From JBGTSJ01 sp041940305 (GTDB lineage: Bacteria > Planctomycetota > Planctomycetia > Planctomycetales > Planctomycetaceae), in the NCBI GenBank assembly GCA_041940305.1, contig JBGTSJ010000013.1:138877-202876 (forward strand): DNA of 64,000 nt. Direction: 5' to 3'. The position numbers were made by a program, and so were the translations under genes. Positions 31,215 to 40,103 of the stretch are shown piece after piece (position 1 is the stretch's first letter; each line of letters starts with the position of its first letter). A model generated the notes under the pieces. That model was given only the letters and a program-made list of their open reading frames with translations. It had not been told where the DNA came from and did not search any database.

Positions 31215-32609
31215 TCAGCCCTCGCGCTCGATGGTTTGGAGGCACTGCCGCAAGAGCGGACCATAGTCCGTCTTGCCGGGGCAGACGAAGCTGCACAGTG
31301 CGAGATCTTCCTCGTCCAGCTCCAGGCACCCGAGGGCCTGCGCCGAGTCGGTGTCCTGGCTGAGGAGCGCTTTGAGCAGGGGGGTGGCCAGCAGGTCGAG
31401 GGGCATCACGCGTTCATAGACGCCGATCGGCACGATCGCGCGGACGCTGCCTTCCGTGGAGGTCGTGAACTGACGGCTCGCGTGGGCCCGCTTCCCGAAC
31501 GCAGCCGCAAAGGCGCGGGTCACCGAGAACTTGCTGAAACCGGGCACGGCCCAGCCGAGCAGTTCCCTTTCGACACCTTCACGCAGCAGCGAAACCTGGA
31601 GGTGATACCGGCCGAGGTAGTCCTGACGCTCCGCGGCCGATCGCCCGGCCAGCACGGAACCGGAGATCACACGGAACTCCGCCTGGTCGGACTCCGGGAT
31701 CAGGTCGGCCAGTGAGGCTCCAAGCCGGGTCCGGACCAGTCGCGGACGATCCATGGCTGGACCCGCCAGTGAGATAATGCGGTCCGCCATCAACTCGCCG
31801 GTGAGAAACAGGCAGCCGACTGCGACCACGTCCTGATAGCCGATATGCCAGACCGCTTTCGCTTGGCTGACCGGGTCGAGAAAGTGAATGTGAGTTCCGG
31901 GTAATCCGACCGGATGCGGGCCTTGAAACTCGGCGACAGTGACGCCGTCCACATCCTGACCCGGCACAGTGCTTCCGGCCGAAACGCAGAGATAGACTGC
32001 ACCCGCGGTCAGCGTGGTCAGAACCAGCAATCCTTGTGTGAAGAATCGTTCGAATTCGGGCTGCTGCAGCACGACGTCCGGGTCGGCCGCCAGCGGATTC
32101 GAATCGATCGCCGTGACAAAGATCGACTTCGGCATACCGTCCGGAGACGGAATGCGGCTGAACGGCCGCGTCCGAAACGCGGGCCACAATCCCGATCGGA
32201 GCAGATTGTCGACGACCTGTTCGCGAGGCAGACTCCCCAGGTAGGAATCGGCGAAGCTCGAAAACTTAACCGATTCTTCACGGTCCGGATCCGCCTTCCC
32301 GTCCCTCTCGATGACGAGCGACTCGAATCGTCGCTTCGCGCCGCGGTTGACGGCCCTCACGCGACCCGCGGCTGGAGCCGTAAAGACGACTCCGGGCGAC
32401 TTCCTGTTCTCAAACAGCACCTGCCCCCGTTTAACGACGTCCCCCTCGGCAACGGCCATGGTGGGCTTCATGCCGATGTAGTCGTCTCCCAGCAGCGCCA
32501 CCGACCGGACCTCGACCTGATGGTCGATGACTTGCGCTGGCGGTCCGGCGACCGGAATCGTCAATCCTCTTGAGATACTGAACTTCTTCCGCACGCTCCT
32601 CACCATCAT
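31215..32609 (-). CDS. nqrA: Na+-translocating NADH:quinone reductase subunit A
   Basis: A 464-residue peripheral subunit homologous to RnfC, beginning FSISRGLTIPVAGPPAQ. It contains the lipoyl-like segment GMKPTMAVAEGDVVKRGQVL and GLWPAFRTRPFSRIP. First gene of the operon nqrABCDEF-apbE/nqrM; the promoter should lie in 32610-32860. The ATG at 32606 is an alternative start. Confidence 0.93.
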   Translation of the reverse strand: MMVRSVRKKFSISRGLTIPVAGPPAQVIDHQVEVRSVALLGDDYIGMKPTMAVAEGDVVKRGQVLFENRKSPGVVFTAPAAGRVRAVNRGAKRRFESLVIERDGKADPDREESVKFSSFADSYLGSLPREQVVDNLLRSGLWPAFRTRPFSRIPSPDGMPKSIFVTAIDSNPLAADPDVVLQQPEFERFFTQGLLVLTTLTAGAVYLCVSAGSTVPGQDVDGVTVAEFQGPHPVGLPGTHIHFLDPVSQAKAVWHIGYQDVVAVGCLFLTGELMADRIISLAGPAMDRPRLVRTRLGASLADLIPESDQAEFRVISGSVLAGRSAAERQDYLGRYHLQVSLLREGVERELLGWAVPGFSKFSVTRAFAAAFGKRAHASRQFTTSTEGSVRAIVPIGVYERVMPLDLLATPLLKALLSQDTDSAQALGCLELDEEDLALCSFVCPGKTDYGPLLRQCLQTIEREG

Positions 32610-32863
32610 TTCGAGTCTTCACGAAATGCCGTAACGGAGGTTATCAACATCGGTAAACTCGTGCGAGTGGCGCGTCGCAATGCTGATTCGCTGGTACGTG
32701 GGGATAGTCCGTAACACCGCGAGACCGCGTCGGTCAGGCACATCGGTAAAGGCCCGTTGAGTTCGAGTCACTCTGATGGTTCCCTCTAAACTCGGACCCG
32801 CGTCCGCCGTGAACAGGCGATACTCCACGTACGACCACTCGAGACACTAACCGGAGAACCGCC

Positions 32864-33205
32864 GTGGATTGGCTGAATTACCATCACCTGCTGTACTTCT
32901 GGATGGTCGCGAAAGAAGGGGGTATGTCTCGAGCCGCCAGGCAACTGCATCTGAGTCAGCCGACATTGAGTGGACAGATCAAGAAACTGGAAACGGCGAT
33001 GGGCGTCAAGCTGTTCGATCGTTCCGGGAGATCTTTGGTGCTGACCGACGCCGGTCAACTGGTCTACCGCTATGCCGACGAGATCTTTTCCCTGGGCCGC
33101 GAGCTGGTTGACACGTTGAAAGGCCGTCCTGTCGGCGATCGCCTGCGGCTGACCGTCGGCGTCCAGCTGGTCAGCTTCGCCCAGCGATTCAGCGTGAGTT
33201 CCTAA
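32864..33205 (+). pseudogene. Truncated LysR-family regulator
   Basis: A 113-residue frame with a complete LysR DNA-binding domain (MDWLNYHHLLYFWMVAKEGG, then SRAARQLHLSQPTLSGQIKK) similar to NhaR-type regulators, but it stops right after QLVSFAQRF, where the effector-binding domain should begin (normal length about 300). It is divergent from nqrA, so the intact ancestor may have controlled the Na+ pump. As it stands it could bind DNA without a sensor. Confidence 0.75.
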
Positions 33206-33318
33206 GATCTTGGAGATTCTTTCATCTCTCCAGACGGCTTCTGCGTATTGAAGGGAGGTCGGTTATACGCCGTGCGGGTTTGAGGGACTGCGCCGAGTTT
33301 CCCGTCAATTGCCGTTCC

Positions 33319-34152
33319 ATGGACACGATCGCTCCGACAATCCGAGACCGGGCGACGATCGCTCTTCGTCACTACGAATCGTGCCGGCTGTGCGAGCACC
33401 GCTGTGACGTGCGGAGGAGCGGTGGCGAACGGGGGATCTGCAAGGCAGATGCGACGGCCCGCGTCTATCGGCATCGGGTGGAATACGGAGAGGAACTGCA
33501 GCTGGTGCCGTCACATCTGTTCTATCTTTCCGGCTGCGATCTGCGCTGCGCATTCTGCATTGCGGAAGCGAATGCGTTTGATCCATCGAGGGGCCGCGAA
33601 CTTACGCGAGAGTTGTTCCGAGATGCCGTCGAGTGGGGACGCAGCCAGGGGGCTCGTAACGTGCAATGGGTGGGGGGCGAGCCGACGATTCACATCCCCG
33701 CCATTCTCAATGCCATGTCGGGTTGTGAGCGGCTGCCTCCGATCGTCTGGAAATCTGATTTCTACGGCACGCCGGGCGCATTTGCTTTGCTCGACGGGAT
33801 CGTCGAGACCTACGTCGCGGACTTCAAGTTCGGCAACGACGCGTGTGCGCTTCGCATCGCCAGCGTGAAGAACTACGTCGAGGTTGTCACGCGCAATCTG
33901 CGGACCGCAATCGGTCAGGGTTCGCTGATCGTGCGGCACCTGCTGCTACCAGGGCATTTTGACTGCTGCTATCGCCCGATCGTCCGCTGGATGCAGGAGC
34001 ATCTGCCGGAAGCCACATTCAGCTTGCGGGACGGGTACCTGCCGAAGTGGCGCGCACCGCATTTTGTGGAGCTGGCGGGCCGCATCTCACGCGAAACGGC
34101 CGAGCGTGCCGCGGACGTCGCGCGACTCGCGGGACTCAATCTTGTGATCTGA
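33319..34152 (+). CDS. Radical SAM protein related to pyruvate-formate-lyase activating enzymes
   Basis: A 277-residue protein with the radical SAM cluster motif C-D-L-R-C-A-F-C (near residue 75) and an N-terminal cysteine set CRLCEHRCDVRR...GIC that suggests a second iron-sulphur site. WVGGEPTIHIP is the usual GGEP motif. It fits the PflX-like group (COG1313) of unknown substrate. The small gene at 34160 starts 7 bases later and the AAA+ gene follows, so an operon is likely. Confidence 0.85.
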   Translation: MDTIAPTIRDRATIALRHYESCRLCEHRCDVRRSGGERGICKADATARVYRHRVEYGEELQLVPSHLFYLSGCDLRCAFCIAEANAFDPSRGRELTRELFRDAVEWGRSQGARNVQWVGGEPTIHIPAILNAMSGCERLPPIVWKSDFYGTPGAFALLDGIVETYVADFKFGNDACALRIASVKNYVEVVTRNLRTAIGQGSLIVRHLLLPGHFDCCYRPIVRWMQEHLPEATFSLRDGYLPKWRAPHFVELAGRISRETAERAADVARLAGLNLVI

Positions 34153-34159
34153 AGCCGCT

Positions 34160-34357
34160 ATGGAAGCGTTTCCCGAAAGTGACGTGACCGACATCGAGAT
34201 CGCTCCCGACGGGCGATTGTTCATTTTCGGTGCGTCACGCGAGGTGCTGGAACTACTGGCGGGGATTGGTTTCGGGCAGGCGCATCGCCGTTTGGGCACG
34301 CTCCAAGCTGATACGACGTGCAAGGAACAACCCACAATCGCAGTTCAGCAGGAGTGA
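34160..34357 (+). CDS. Small hypothetical protein (65 aa)
   Basis: MEAFPESDVTDIEIAPDGRL opens a short acidic protein with a beta-hairpin-like core and LELLAGIG. No family is recognised. It fills the space between the radical SAM and AAA+ genes, and its stop falls one base before the next ATG, which supports it being real. Confidence 0.55.
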   Translation: MEAFPESDVTDIEIAPDGRLFIFGASREVLELLAGIGFGQAHRRLGTLQADTTCKEQPTIAVQQE

Positions 34358-34358
34358 C

Positions 34359-35999
34359 ATGACTGAAGCGAACGGGACAACGGCGATCAAGGCTACGGCA
34401 GCGGCAAAGCCCGCGCGCAGCCGGGAACCCTGCGCGCGCAGGATGACGGCCGAGCAGGAGCTTGAGGTCCTGATCCGGGCGCGCTACCCGATCATCTACG
34501 TCACGACCTGGGAGGAGGAACGGGTCGAGGAACAGTTGCGGCAGGTTGCCGAGAAACGGGAGAAGAAGCTGTTTGTCTGGACGATCACGCAGGGGGTCGT
34601 CAAGGCCGGGGCGGAGCCGCAGCGCAGCAAGTCAGGCGGGAAGACGACCGATCCCATCCAGGCACTGGACGCGGTGATCGACCAGGTCGATCCCGCGATA
34701 TTTCTTTTCAAGGACTTCCATCCATTTACGGCCGGCGATCGCGGCAACATCGCCATCCTCCGCCGCCTGCGGGATGCCGCATATCATCTGCGTGACACGT
34801 ACAAGACGATTGTGGTCGTGGCGCCGGTACTGCAGATTGCGCCCGAGCTGCAGAAAGATGTGACCGTTGTCGACTTCCCGCTTCCCGGGCCGGAAGACTT
34901 CAACCGGCTGCTCAATCGCATCATCGATGACGTCAAAGAGAACAGCCAGATCCAGATCGAACTCGGCGAGTCGAGCCGCGAGAAGCTGCTGCACGCCGCG
35001 CGGGGGCTGACGCTGAAGGAGGCTGAGAACGTCTTTGCCAAGACGATTGTCGTCGACGGCAAGCTGTCGGCGGACGACGTCGACATGGTCTACAGCGAGA
35101 AACAGCAGGTCATCCGCAAGAGCGGACTGCTGGAGTACTACGAGTCGGACGAACGGCTGTCGCAGGTGGCGGGACTCGACAACCTCAAGGAGTGGTTTCG
35201 CAAGCGGTCCATCGCGTTCACCGAGCGGGCGGCTCGTTTTGGACTGCCGGCCCCGCGCGGCGTGCTGCTGCTCGGTGTGCAGGGGTGTGGGAAGAGCCTG
35301 TGCGCCAAAGCCGTTTCGGCTCTGTGGAAGCTGCCGCTGCTGCGGTTCGACGTCGGCCGGATGTTCAGCGGCCTGGTGGGATCGAGCGAAGAGAACATCC
35401 GGCGTGCAATCCAGACAGCCGAGAGCGTCGCGCCGGTCATCCTGTGGATCGACGAGATCGACAAAGCGCTCGCAGGCTCGACCAGCGGCTCCGGCAGCGA
35501 CGGCGGCACCGCTTCGCGGGTGTTCGGCACACTGTTGACGTGGCTTTCTGAGAAGTCCAGCCCGGTCTTCGTCATCGCCACCGCCAACGACATCAGCCAC
35601 CTGCCCCCAGAACTACTGAGGAAAGGGCGGCTGGACGAGATCTTCTTTGTGGACCTGCCGTCGGCCGAGGAGCGGCGGGACATCTTTCGCATCCATATCA
35701 CCAAGCGGGGCCGGGATCCGCAGCCCTTCGATCTCGACGCTCTCGCTCAGGCCAGCGACGGGTTCAGCGGTGCCGAGATTGAAGAGGCAGTCATCTCGGC
35801 ACTGTTTGACGCCTTCAGCCGCAAGAGCGAACTCAACACCGCCATCATCCGCAACAGTCTGGCGGAGACGGTGCCGCTGTCCCGCACCATGAGTGAAGAA
35901 CTGAGCCGGCTGCGGAGCTGGGCGTCGGGCCGGGCGCGTCCGGCCACAGGCATTGAGTCCGTCGCCAGAACCGAAGTCCGGCGGAAGATCGAGATCTGA
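34359..35999 (+). CDS. Ycf46-like AAA+ ATPase
   Basis: A 546-residue protein. The N-terminal part (about 30-250) is the degenerate ATPase-like region typical of Ycf46 proteins (LIRARYPIIYVTTWEEERVEEQ). The C-terminal AAA+ domain has Walker A GVQGCGKS (306-313), Walker B ILWIDEID (361-368) and sensor N410, and PPELLRKGRLDEIFFVDLP. Ycf46 is known from algal plastids and cyanobacteria; its role is poorly defined. GGAG precedes ATG 34359 by 5 bases, which decides against the upstream in-frame Met. Followed by DUF1257-like and DUF2997 genes. Confidence 0.88.
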   Translation: MTEANGTTAIKATAAAKPARSREPCARRMTAEQELEVLIRARYPIIYVTTWEEERVEEQLRQVAEKREKKLFVWTITQGVVKAGAEPQRSKSGGKTTDPIQALDAVIDQVDPAIFLFKDFHPFTAGDRGNIAILRRLRDAAYHLRDTYKTIVVVAPVLQIAPELQKDVTVVDFPLPGPEDFNRLLNRIIDDVKENSQIQIELGESSREKLLHAARGLTLKEAENVFAKTIVVDGKLSADDVDMVYSEKQQVIRKSGLLEYYESDERLSQVAGLDNLKEWFRKRSIAFTERAARFGLPAPRGVLLLGVQGCGKSLCAKAVSALWKLPLLRFDVGRMFSGLVGSSEENIRRAIQTAESVAPVILWIDEIDKALAGSTSGSGSDGGTASRVFGTLLTWLSEKSSPVFVIATANDISHLPPELLRKGRLDEIFFVDLPSAEERRDIFRIHITKRGRDPQPFDLDALAQASDGFSGAEIEEAVISALFDAFSRKSELNTAIIRNSLAETVPLSRTMSEELSRLRSWASGRARPATGIESVARTEVRRKIEI

Positions 36000-36022
36000 G
36001 TCGCACAGCGAGGAACGCACCG

Positions 36023-36484
36023 ATGAGTACTGTGATCGTCGTCGCGCCGGTCATCATTGCAAGCTGGCCCGCCATCACGGCTGCCGTGACGGCGGCCGTG
36101 GGAACGATGGGGTTTGCCCTGGCCCGCCAGGACGACGCCGTCGGCGCAGAAGGACAATCCACGCTCGGCCGCGCGGAAATCGAGATCGAAAACAGCGAGA
36201 TCCTCGGCGGCGCCGCCACCGGAGCCCAGGAGATCGTCGTCCAGCGCGACGGCATCGCCGCGAAGTTCACGCGGGATGCGCGGGGCGCCCTCAAGGTCTG
36301 CGTCGAAGGAGGAGGGCTCTCCAAGGGTCAGTTGCGGGCGATCGGCGAGGACCTGATCGGCCGTGTGACGCAGCAGTATGTCTACCACCGCATCGTGACC
36401 GAAATGAAGGACCGCAACATGGCTGTGGTGCAGGAGGAAGTGGACGAGGACCGCACCGTGCGGATTCGCGTTCGCAACTGGTGA
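36023..36484 (+). CDS. DUF1257-like protein with an N-terminal hydrophobic segment
   Basis: A 153-residue protein. The C-terminal half (KGQLRAIGEDLIGRVTQQYV, then YHRIVTEMKDRNMAVVQEEV) resembles the end of DUF1257/Ycf35 proteins, which often neighbour Ycf46-type ATPases. Its N-terminus differs: a hydrophobic stretch (IVVAPVIIASWPAITAAVTA) and a middle with ENSEILGGAATGAQEIV. It may be a derived member. Placement between the AAA+ gene and the DUF2997 gene supports the assignment. Confidence 0.6.
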   Translation: MSTVIVVAPVIIASWPAITAAVTAAVGTMGFALARQDDAVGAEGQSTLGRAEIEIENSEILGGAATGAQEIVVQRDGIAAKFTRDARGALKVCVEGGGLSKGQLRAIGEDLIGRVTQQYVYHRIVTEMKDRNMAVVQEEVDEDRTVRIRVRNW

Positions 36485-36516
36485 CGGGACGACGGCATGA
36501 ACCCGGGAGTCGAGCG

Positions 36517-36729
36517 ATGGCGAAAGAAGAGCTGGAGATCGAAATCAGTCCGGACGGCAAGGTGACGGTGCGGACAATCGGCATCAAGGGGCCGCGATGC
36601 ATCGACGTGGCCGAGATGCTGGCGCGGATCATCGGCCACGAGGAGCAGCGCGATCTGACGAGCGAATACTACGAGACCGAGCAGCAGATCAATCAGCACC
36701 AGCAGGTCGACATCTGGCGGGCGCTGTAG
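36517..36729 (+). CDS. DUF2997 protein
   Basis: A 70-residue protein: EELEIEISPDGKVTVRTIGI, then GPRCIDVAEMLARIIG and a Gln/Glu-rich tail. This is the DUF2997 pattern (a short beta-hairpin with DG, followed by GxxC). The conserved Cys is at residue 28. DUF2997 genes commonly accompany DUF1257 and Ycf46-like ATPases. Confidence 0.8.
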   Translation: MAKEELEIEISPDGKVTVRTIGIKGPRCIDVAEMLARIIGHEEQRDLTSEYYETEQQINQHQQVDIWRAL

Positions 36730-36778
36730 TTTCACCCGCGACTGGAACCGGCAAGGCCGTTTGGAAGTCCTGTCCGTC

Positions 36779-37798
36779 ATGCAGTGCGCGAGCTGTCAGT
36801 TCGAGAACATGCCGGGCGTCTCCGTCTGCGGACGATGCGGCGGGATGGTGCATGCCGGTTCCGTTGCCATCGACGTGCACCCGCCCCGCGCCTCGGCACG
36901 CGCCAAACGCTGGCGGCGCCACTGGCAGCCCCTGCGGGCCTGGAAGCCGGCCCTCGCCCAGGCCGCGCATCGCCTCGAGCGTTCGTTTCTGGGAAGCTGG
37001 GATCCGGGCGATGTGTCGGAATCCGCCGTCATCCAGCGGATGGTCATTCCCGGCTGGCCTCAGATCTATTGCGGTCGGGTTCTTCGCGGCCGCATTCTGC
37101 TCGGCGTCTGGTCCATGCTGCTGGGTGGGGGACTTCTGTACGCCGGGACTTCCCTGGGGAGCCTGCTGCTGGGCATGGCAGTGTCCGTTCACGTCGCGTC
37201 CGCTCTGGAACTGGCGCTCGACGAAGGCGCATCGGCGATGGAGCGCCTCGTCCGCGCCGCGCTGACGCTGGTCCTCATCGTCTGCCTGGTGTATCTCCCC
37301 GCGGTCTGGCTCATCGGCCGCGTCGCCACGCCGCGCCAACTGCTGGCCGACTCCGGACCGTTGAACATCGGCGACGTCGTGCTGGTCAATAGATCTATGT
37401 ATGCAGTCGCCGAACCGGAGATCGGAGACCTTGTGCTCTACGAGATCCCGGAGGCCGACCTGACGGGCCGCACCGACGCGGGGTACAACGCCCGGTTCCT
37501 GATTCGCGGCCCGCGAATGGACCGCATCCTCGCACAGGCAGGGCAGCAAATCACATACGACCAAGGCCGGCTGACCGTCAACGGAGTCGCCTCCTCATTG
37601 CGTCCGCTGAATCCCGGGCATCTGCCTGCCTCTCTCAGCCTCACTGTGCCGGCGGATTCTTATCTCATCCTCCCCAGCTCCGATCACAATCTCACGGAGC
37701 AGGTGATCCGGGAAGTGTGCATCGTTCCCCGGTCGCGGATCGAAGGCCAGGTGTATTGGCAGACCCAGCCATTGTCGGCATTTGGGGTGATCCGCTGA
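36779..37798 (+). CDS. Zinc-ribbon membrane protein with an S26-like domain
   Basis: A 339-residue protein: N-terminal zinc ribbon (CASCQF...VCGRCGG, residues 3-22), a basic/helical region, three or four membrane helices (about 90-190), then a beta-rich domain like S26 signal peptidases (GDVVLVNRS, EIGDLVLYEIP, VPADSYLILPSSDHN). The SMxPT segment with the catalytic serine is absent, and the catalytic-lysine region is not evident. It is therefore probably not a peptidase. It follows the DUF2997 gene by 49 bases. Confidence 0.7.
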   Translation: MQCASCQFENMPGVSVCGRCGGMVHAGSVAIDVHPPRASARAKRWRRHWQPLRAWKPALAQAAHRLERSFLGSWDPGDVSESAVIQRMVIPGWPQIYCGRVLRGRILLGVWSMLLGGGLLYAGTSLGSLLLGMAVSVHVASALELALDEGASAMERLVRAALTLVLIVCLVYLPAVWLIGRVATPRQLLADSGPLNIGDVVLVNRSMYAVAEPEIGDLVLYEIPEADLTGRTDAGYNARFLIRGPRMDRILAQAGQQITYDQGRLTVNGVASSLRPLNPGHLPASLSLTVPADSYLILPSSDHNLTEQVIREVCIVPRSRIEGQVYWQTQPLSAFGVIR

Positions 37799-37898
37799 TG
37801 AGAGCATCACGTTCATAGCACAACGACCGGGACGTCTCGAAAGGAACCTCGGTCGCCATGAAACTTCGGATGAATACGGAACAGGCCGCCACCCGTCC

Positions 37899-38669
37899 AT
37901 GCCCCGATTCACAAAGCTGGAACTCCAGACGTCCGTCTCAGCCGAGGCGGCATCGAATCTGACACCGCGCGTCGAGACCGGATCGACCGCCTGGATGCAG
38001 CGCGCAGACCAGTCGCGGCGTTCCGGCAGTTACGAAGGGGCGCTGCAGTTCTTCTCGCGCGCCCTGGAAGACGACAAGACGCTGGTGCGCGCCTGGGTCG
38101 GGCAGGTGCAGATGCTGATCATGCTCGGGGAACACCCTGAAGCGGAGGTCTGGAGTCGCAAGGCGCTCGAGCTGTTCCCCGCCGAGGGGGACCTCCACGC
38201 GGCCCGGGCTCAGGCGCTTGTCCGCCTGCAACGGACCAAGGAGGCATTCGCGTCCGTCGACGCGGCGATGAGTCAGCCGGGACAGTCTGCGTATCGCTGG
38301 ACCGTTCGCGGCGAACTGCTGCTCGCCGGACGGCAAAGCACCGAGCGGCATTGCTTCGACAAGGCACTTCAGACCGACGGCGACTGGCTGGTGCCGGTCA
38401 ATATCGCGCTCATCTACCTGGAATACCGGCAGCCCAGCAATGCGCTCAACCGCGCGCGGACAGGAACTGAGAGGGATCCCGGAGCCGCCTACGCCTGGTA
38501 CGTCCAGGGCGTCTGCCAGGCCGAACTCGGTCTCGATGGGCCGTCGGCGAAAAGTTTGCGAACGTGCCTGGAACTCAGTCCGGGTCATCGCGACGCGGAG
38601 GACCGCCTGCAGGCTCTTCGGCAGGGAGGCTCGTTGTGGAAACGTGTGCGCGGCGTCTGGAGCCGGTAG
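37899..38669 (+). CDS. TPR-repeat protein
   Basis: A 256-residue soluble protein of tetratricopeptide repeats from about residue 30 to 245 (GSYEGALQFFSRALEDD, GEHPEAEVWSRKALELFP, DGPSAKSLRTCLELSPGH). TPR domains mediate protein contacts. It lies between the S26-like gene and the pilT-like gene, 15 bases before the latter. Confidence 0.85.
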   Translation: MPRFTKLELQTSVSAEAASNLTPRVETGSTAWMQRADQSRRSGSYEGALQFFSRALEDDKTLVRAWVGQVQMLIMLGEHPEAEVWSRKALELFPAEGDLHAARAQALVRLQRTKEAFASVDAAMSQPGQSAYRWTVRGELLLAGRQSTERHCFDKALQTDGDWLVPVNIALIYLEYRQPSNALNRARTGTERDPGAAYAWYVQGVCQAELGLDGPSAKSLRTCLELSPGHRDAEDRLQALRQGGSLWKRVRGVWSR

Positions 38670-38684
38670 AGCAAAGGTACGACA

Positions 38685-39746
38685 ATGGGCTGGACGGTCG
38701 ATCGCATATTGAAGGGGGCCCGCTCGCTGCATGCCAGTGACGTCCACCTGGTGCGCGGCGTCGCGCCGGCGTTGCGCATTAACGGCGAGATCCGCCCGAT
38801 CGAAGGCGAACCGCTCGATCCCGACACACTCCAGCGGCTGATCGGAGAACTCCTCACGGAAAAACAGCAGCGCCAGCTCGTCGAGACGTGGCAAGTCTGT
38901 TTTTCGCGATTCTGGGACGGAGTCGGCCGGTTCCGCGCCAGTGCGTACATGCACGCCGGAGTCCCCGAGCTGGCGATCCGCATCTGCGAGACGCGCGTTC
39001 GCAACCGTGAGGAACTGGGACTGCCGCAGGGAGTGGAAGAACTCACGCGCCGCCCTCACGGCCTGATTCTCGTCACCGGCCCCACCGGCGTCGGCAAGAC
39101 CACCACGCTGAACTACATGGTCGACGTGATCAACCAGGAGCGGCGCGCCAAGATTGTCAGCATCGAGGACCCAATTGAGTACGTACACGAGAACCGTCGC
39201 AGCATCGTGATCCAGCAGGAAGTCATGACGGACGTGCACTCGTTCCGTGACGCACTCGTCCACGTGTTGCGGCAGGATCCCGACGTCATCGTGATCGGCG
39301 AGATGCGCGAAATCGAAACGATCGAGACTGCTCTCATCGCTGCCGAGACCGGTCACCTCGTGCTCGCCACACTCCACACACCCGACGCAGTGCAGACGGT
39401 GCAGCGCATCTACAGCGTGTTCCCGGCAAGTCAGCAGAATTCGATCACCGTTCAGCTCTCCAACAGTCTGCAGGCGATCGTCGCACAGAAGCTCCTGCCC
39501 CGCGCGGATGGCAAGGGACGTATCCTCGCCAGCGAGATCTGCATCGCGACCCCGGCTGTCCGCAACCACATTCGCGAACAGCAGCCGCACAAGTTGTACA
39601 GCGAAATGCAGACCGGCCAGAAGCACCACATGCGCACCATGGACCAGTCGCTGCTGTCCCTCTACCAGGTGGGGGAGATCACCTACGACGTCGCCGTCTC
39701 AAACGCGCGCGAACCGGGAGCGATTCGACATAAAGTGGGCGCATGA
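38685..39746 (+). CDS. pilT: PilT-type ATPase
   Basis: A 353-residue secretion ATPase of the PilT group (type IV pilus retraction). Residues: Walker A GPTGVGKT near 130, Asp box SIEDPIEYVHENRRS (about 161), Walker B DVIVIGEMRE (about 201), His box AETGHLVLATLHT (about 222). The AIRAG-like tail motif is not obvious. No other pilus genes lie in the window, so it could drive a different machine with its neighbours. Confidence 0.88.
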   Translation: MGWTVDRILKGARSLHASDVHLVRGVAPALRINGEIRPIEGEPLDPDTLQRLIGELLTEKQQRQLVETWQVCFSRFWDGVGRFRASAYMHAGVPELAIRICETRVRNREELGLPQGVEELTRRPHGLILVTGPTGVGKTTTLNYMVDVINQERRAKIVSIEDPIEYVHENRRSIVIQQEVMTDVHSFRDALVHVLRQDPDVIVIGEMREIETIETALIAAETGHLVLATLHTPDAVQTVQRIYSVFPASQQNSITVQLSNSLQAIVAQKLLPRADGKGRILASEICIATPAVRNHIREQQPHKLYSEMQTGQKHHMRTMDQSLLSLYQVGEITYDVAVSNAREPGAIRHKVGA

Positions 39747-39819
39747 TCGACTATGCCGTAGACCGCCGGCTGCAGGGTGCCCGCGGAGGCGACGGAGACA
39801 ACAGCACGTTATCGAATAA

Positions 39820-40089
39820 TCACGGTTCGGCGAGGGAATACAACCCGTGTCCCGCGCTCTTGAGCTTGCCCTGCCGTACGAGCTCATCCCAGATAGAGCG
39901 AGGGAATTGATTGGGAGGCGCAATCGCAGTAATCGAGCCTTTCGACCCACTGCTGAAGGGGCCGCCTCCGAGCTTCGAGTCTGCATCCAGCCGCGTCACT
40001 TTAAGTCGCTTCTTGAATGCCTTCAAAGCGAGTTTCAGCTCTTGAGGCGAAGGACCGCCCACCGGCGATGCGGATTCAGGAGTGTTCAT
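39820..40089 (-). CDS. Small conserved protein (89 aa)
   Basis: A basic N-terminal helix (SPQELKLALKAFKKRLKVTR), a Gly/Ser segment and a C-terminal block PPNQFPRSIWDELVRQGKLK with GHGLYSL. I know near-identical blocks from unnamed planctomycete proteins, so it is probably a genuine gene of unknown function. It is convergent with pilT. Confidence 0.7.
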   Translation of the reverse strand: MNTPESASPVGGPSPQELKLALKAFKKRLKVTRLDADSKLGGGPFSSGSKGSITAIAPPNQFPRSIWDELVRQGKLKSAGHGLYSLAEP

Positions 40090-40103
40090 CGTTTGGACTT
40101 TGG

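Noticed and set aside
36779..37798. Active signal peptidase I
   Set aside because: The catalytic Ser segment is missing.
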